A DNA stretch of 64,000 nucleotides from Bremerella volcania. GTDB lineage: Bacteria > Planctomycetota > Planctomycetia > Pirellulales > Pirellulaceae. Location of the stretch: the NCBI RefSeq assembly GCF_007748115.1, contig NZ_CP036289.1, positions 3,844,001-3,908,000 of the forward strand, read 5' to 3'. This document shows, piece by piece, positions 60,862 through 64,000 of the stretch (the first letter of the stretch is position 1; each line of letters opens with the position of its first letter). The notes under the pieces were generated by a model that was given only the letters and a program-made list of their open reading frames with translations, did not search any database and was not told where the DNA came from. Both the position numbers and the translations under genes were made by a program.

Positions 60862-62480
60862 GCACCATGGACGTCACCCCGGATCCCGCCACGCAGCAAG
60901 AAGCGGCAACGCCTTCCTGGTGGCGGACTTTCGATCGGAAGTTGGAATCACTGGGGGAATACCTCAATCCGATTTTGGTCAAGGAAACACGACAAGCCCT
61001 TAAGAGTCGCCAATTTGCCGTGACCTTTGCCCTGGTGCTGCTCACCAGTTGGATCTGGTCGCTGCTGGCCATTTACTTTCGCTACCCTGGCATTCTCTAT
61101 TCGCCAGACGGCCCCTTCCTGATGGTTGGTTATCTCGACATTTTGCTTTTCCCCCTTGTCGTGATCATTCCTTTCTCCGCGTTTCGCTCGCTCGCGTCCG
61201 AGCGGGAAGACGGAACGTTCGAGTTGCTTTCCATTTCGACGCTCAGCCCACGTCAGATCATCATTGGTAAGCTCGTCAGCTCGATCGTGCAGATGCTGGT
61301 GTACCTATCGGCGCTTGCTCCGTGCCTGGCATTTACCTATCTGCTGCGCGGGATCGACATCGTCACCATCGCGTATGTGCTGCTTTGTGCGTTTCTCGCC
61401 TCGGTACTGCTGTCCGGCGTGGGGTTGGTACTTGCATGTATTACTCGGCAGCGTCACTGGCAGTCGGCCTTGTCAGTAATCGTGATCTTGCTGTTCATCT
61501 TTCTTTTCGTTATCGGGCTGATCATCAGCTACGCCAGCGTGTATGAAGATGCAAGCTGGCGTGAGTACGACAACCCCGATTTCTGGAGCGCGACCGCCGC
61601 GTTTTTCTCGGTCTATGCAAGTTACCTCTACCTGATCATCGAAGTCGCTTCAGCTCAGATCACGTTCGAGAGCGAAAACCGTTCGGCTGGCATTCGTCGT
61701 GGAATCCTTCTTCAGCACTTTCTCGCCATTGGCTGGTTCGGCTATCTTGCACTCCGATTTCCGCGTGAAGAAGCGATCCTCATGACGTTGACGACGATCT
61801 TGTGCCTGCACTGGTTTATCATGGGGGCGTTCATCAATGGAGAGTCGCCGGTGCTTTCACCACGCATCAAGCGATCCATTCCCAATCTTCTGGCGGATCG
61901 AATCTGGCGAAACTGGCTTTTGCCTGGTCCGGAGCGTGGCTATTTTTTCGTCGTCACGTCTCTGGTGAGCGGCCTGTTGATTATTTCTGGGGTGGCCTGG
62001 GTGAACACCCTCAACTCGCTATCGACCGCGGATGCGTGGCTTGCCGTGATTTATTCCGCCGGGCTGATTGGCTACACGATCTGCTACCTGAGCATGGGCA
62101 AGCTAATCCTTCAACTATTGAATATGATCTTCCGGGCAGATATTTTTGTCTCGGTAATTCTGCACCTGATCCTTTTGATGGGTGGTGTCATGCTGCCTCT
62201 CGGCTTCCAGGTACTTACCAATCGGACGCTAGATCCTAATTTCAATCATTGGACCAACCCCTTCTGGTTTTTCTACGAAGGATTCGATGACCGCTCGTTC
62301 GTGACGACGCCGCTGATTGGCATCTTTATCTTTTTTCTGATGATTATGGGCTCGTTCCTCTTCCTGTTGAACCTTCTCCTGGGATCTCGCAACTTCCTAC
62401 CCAATCGAGAGAACGATCCCCGATTCCAGCCAGAGCTTCTCCCTCCCAAGGTCGACAACGCCGCCGATCCCTTGGCTTAG
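60858..62480 (+). CDS. ABC-2 type transporter permease
   Basis: A 540-residue multi-pass membrane protein with about 12 helices. It starts with a soluble PEATPSW-type segment, then LNPILVKETRQALKSRQFAVTFALVLLTSW, the usual opening of ABC-2 permeases. Conserved loops include REDGTFELLSISTLSPRQIIIGKL. It is about twice the common length, with two clusters of helices, so it may hold both halves of the channel in one chain. It partners the ATPase, overlapping its gene by four bases (ATGA). The large protein before it supplies the extracytoplasmic part. Confidence 0.85.
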   Translation: MSTMDVTPDPATQQEAATPSWWRTFDRKLESLGEYLNPILVKETRQALKSRQFAVTFALVLLTSWIWSLLAIYFRYPGILYSPDGPFLMVGYLDILLFPLVVIIPFSAFRSLASEREDGTFELLSISTLSPRQIIIGKLVSSIVQMLVYLSALAPCLAFTYLLRGIDIVTIAYVLLCAFLASVLLSGVGLVLACITRQRHWQSALSVIVILLFIFLFVIGLIISYASVYEDASWREYDNPDFWSATAAFFSVYASYLYLIIEVASAQITFESENRSAGIRRGILLQHFLAIGWFGYLALRFPREEAILMTLTTILCLHWFIMGAFINGESPVLSPRIKRSIPNLLADRIWRNWLLPGPERGYFFVVTSLVSGLLIISGVAWVNTLNSLSTADAWLAVIYSAGLIGYTICYLSMGKLILQLLNMIFRADIFVSVILHLILLMGGVMLPLGFQVLTNRTLDPNFNHWTNPFWFFYEGFDDRSFVTTPLIGIFIFFLMIMGSFLFLLNLLLGSRNFLPNRENDPRFQPELLPPKVDNAADPLA

Positions 62481-62536
62481 GTCAGGTTATGGCGATTGTG
62501 ACGATCACTGCCGGGCGACTTGCCGTGTTGCTTCTG

Positions 62537-62557
62537 TGGCATCTTCGAAAGATGCCA
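62537..62557. repeat. 9-bp stem hairpin after the ABC operon
   Basis: tggcatctt and aagatgcca (62537-62545 and 62549-62557) enclose a 3-base loop, 56 bases after the permease stop. It could help end the transcript, but no T-run follows. Confidence 0.4.
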
Positions 62558-62614
62558 TGCCGCGACCTATTCTTGCGAAGAGATCTTTCGTCTTAGACTG
62601 CAAGAAGCCTGACC

Positions 62615-63097
62615 ATGACTTTCCTATCCCGACATCCATCGGCCGCCATCGCCGCAAGCGTGCTGATTCTGGCGAGCCCAGGCTGTGGTTTTACCCCTGC
62701 CGCGACCGCGCCGGAACCGGCACACCAGACGCAAGCGACGGCGCCGTCAATGGAGCATCTAGCGAGTGCCGAAGCAGCAACTTCCGCGGTGGCACCGACT
62801 GCTAAACCGTCACCCGTTACGAGTCCACCTGAGTCAAATCAAACCTACCGCAATCCGTTTCGCCCACCGACGGTCAAGGCCCGAACATTAACGCCCGAGC
62901 AAGCCGAGTCGGCTAACATCCGGCTGCTGGGCATCGCCAAACGAGATTCTCAGCACATTGCCCTGCTGGAGACGGCTGGTGACTTTCACAAAGCAGTCGT
63001 TGGCGACTTTATTGATCAATGGGAAGTCCTCAGCGTGACCGAATCGGAGGCCACCTTGCGTCGTGGCCTCGAACAGATATCCCTTCGCATCCGCTAG
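62615..63097 (+). CDS. Predicted lipoprotein, PilP/GspC-like
   Basis: A 160-residue protein with an N-terminal signal and lipobox-like LASPGCG (cysteine about residue 24). An Ala/Thr/Pro/Ser-rich linker follows, then a compact domain: NPFRPPTVKARTLTPEQ, IRLLGIAKRDSQHIALLE, FHKAVVGDFIDQWEVLSVTESEATLRRG. The sequence NPFRPP leading into a short beta domain is typical of PilP/GspC-type proteins that contact the secretin. Its neighbour on the opposite strand is a secretin, and their ends overlap by 4 bases, which supports this. Still inference. ATG 62615 starts MTFLSRHPSA. Confidence 0.6.
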   Translation: MTFLSRHPSAAIAASVLILASPGCGFTPAATAPEPAHQTQATAPSMEHLASAEAATSAVAPTAKPSPVTSPPESNQTYRNPFRPPTVKARTLTPEQAESANIRLLGIAKRDSQHIALLETAGDFHKAVVGDFIDQWEVLSVTESEATLRRGLEQISLRIR

Positions 63098-64000
63098 CGA
63101 ACCATGGGGAATCGCCGGATCACGTGCGATTCTCGGATCATCGGTTCCGCCTGATTGGCAGGCGGTTGGATCGGTCCCTCGTCGAACCACTGGGGCGAAG
63201 ACTCAACCCCTGGCATATTTGCTTCGACAGACATTCCACGACGCGGATCAGGTCCAAAGGATGTTGGGCGTTTCCCCGGAGGCGGAGGGCTCATCTTCGG
63301 CCACGGGTACTGCGACGCCACCGGGATGGCGTCAAGTTTCGTGAACCCTTCCTCGTACGCATCGGTGTGCCGGCAATTCAAGCCCGTGGTCGGACAGGGC
63401 AAAATCTCCGTTCTTAGAAAGACCACCAGTTCGCTCTCACGAACCTGAGTTTGGCGATAGCGAAACAGCTTGCCGACGTACTTGATATCCTTCAGATAAG
63501 GAATTCCATTGTCGTTGCTGATGTCGACCCGTTGACGCAATCCACCGATGACCAGGACCTGTCCGTCGGCCACGCGAACAGTCGTGCTCGTCTCTCGCTT
63601 GTCGATAATTGGCTGGGGATTGGCGCCATCGCTGTAGCCTGTCAGACGGCTAAAGGATGGGACCACATCCATCTCGATGGTCCCATCCGCGGCAATTCGC
63701 GGCGTGACCGTCAGCATCACGCCGGCTTCCCGAAACGCGGTCGTACCGATGTTGCCACCAGCCGATGTTTGCGTGAGTTGTTGATAGGGAATCTCAGTGA
63801 CGATCTGAATCATGGCCTTTTCACGATTGACGACGACGACGTTTGGGTCGGCCAGCAGACGTGAGTCGTCCATTTGCCGCACCGCATCGACAACCGCTTT
63901 CAGGTCAAAACTGCTATTGAGAGTCTGGAAAGTCATGACGCCGGTCGGATCGCCGGCAGCCGCCGGTATGGCAATGGCAGACTCCAGGCCAAACAGGTTC
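63094..64000 (-). CDS. Secretin (GspD/PilQ family), C-terminal part; 5' end beyond the window
   Basis: The frame is open to the right edge, so only the last ~302 residues are seen. The secretin pore domain is clear: the MDDSRLLADPNVVVVNREKA segment, IVTEIPYQQLTQTSAGG, VMLTVTPRIAADGTIEMDVVPS, the TTVRVADGQVLVIGGL signature and LFRYRQTQVRESELVVFL. A Pro-rich C-terminal tail of about 90 residues follows, ending FPMVR. Secretins form the outer-membrane pore of type II secretion or type IV pili. The system type cannot be told because the N-terminal domains are missing. Convergent with the PilP/GspC-like gene. Confidence 0.9.
   Translation of the reverse strand, partial: NLFGLESAIAIPAAAGDPTGVMTFQTLNSSFDLKAVVDAVRQMDDSRLLADPNVVVVNREKAMIQIVTEIPYQQLTQTSAGGNIGTTAFREAGVMLTVTPRIAADGTIEMDVVPSFSRLTGYSDGANPQPIIDKRETSTTVRVADGQVLVIGGLRQRVDISNDNGIPYLKDIKYVGKLFRYRQTQVRESELVVFLRTEILPCPTTGLNCRHTDAYEEGFTKLDAIPVASQYPWPKMSPPPPGKRPTSFGPDPRRGMSVEANMPGVESSPQWFDEGPIQPPANQAEPMIRESHVIRRFPMVR

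Overview
The window reads as chromosomal DNA of a planctomycete, most likely a marine Pirellulales-type organism (Blastopirellula/Bremerella/Rhodopirellula-like). This is inferred from four things: the moderately GC-rich coding style; several membrane proteins opening with the RFSI/KLFLLITLAAV-type start typical of the phylum; many secreted 'hypothetical' proteins; and sucrose/amylosucrase genes next to ATP-grasp/alpha-E/transglutaminase genes. No rRNA, intact tRNA, CRISPR array, prophage or insertion sequence was seen.

Layout. 0-4.7 kb: a partial gene, a divergent cyclophilin lipoprotein, and a three-gene polyprenyl-phosphate-sugar operon on the minus strand (flippase-like protein, GT2 synthase, multi-pass GT-C-like enzyme). 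5-15.4 kb: an Asn/Gln/Gly-rich membrane protein, topA with a histone-H1-like tail, a PpiD/SurA-like protein split by a long acidic repeat insert, glgB, and an RNase H-fold protein that has lost its catalytic acids. 15.8-22.7 kb: a stand-alone acyl carrier protein, a DJ-1/PfpI protein, a FabH/OleA-like thiolase, and two more degenerate enzymes (a class I amidotransferase without its cysteine and an AnmK-like protein). 22.7-26.4 kb is an accessory stretch: a nested palindromic element, AT-richer orphan genes, an SRPBCC gene broken by an amber codon, a YdeI-CDGSH protein and an HExxH protein. 26.4-32.3 kb: two methyltransferases, a copper P-type ATPase and a secreted alpha/beta hydrolase.

The most distinctive block is 32.7-48.4 kb. 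Two convergent operons carry the same set of parts: circularly permuted ATP-grasp and alpha-E domains, separate on the plus strand and fused on the minus strand, plus two transglutaminase-fold proteins, one of them fused to a DUF2126 region that looks like a carboxylate-amine ligase. Each operon has a sigma-54-like -24/-12 sequence upstream. This resembles a predicted but biochemically uncharacterised peptide-ligase/peptide-tag system. Next to it lies a sucrose module: fructokinase, bifunctional sucrose-phosphate synthase/phosphatase and amylosucrase in one operon, with a second HAD phosphatase divergent from it. Sucrose could be made, then turned into alpha-1,4-glucan plus fructose, with the fructose re-phosphorylated. 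GlgB at 12.6 kb could branch the glucan.

48.4-64 kb: a DUF4105 lipoprotein, a DUF309 protein, an SDR, a stand-alone GGQ release-factor-like protein, a large secreted protein, glutamine-dependent nadE, a small zincin, an ABC-2 exporter operon with a large membrane-anchored partner, and at the right edge a PilP/GspC-like lipoprotein convergent with a partial secretin. Small hairpin-forming repeats recur in the intergenic spaces and often sit where convergent genes meet.
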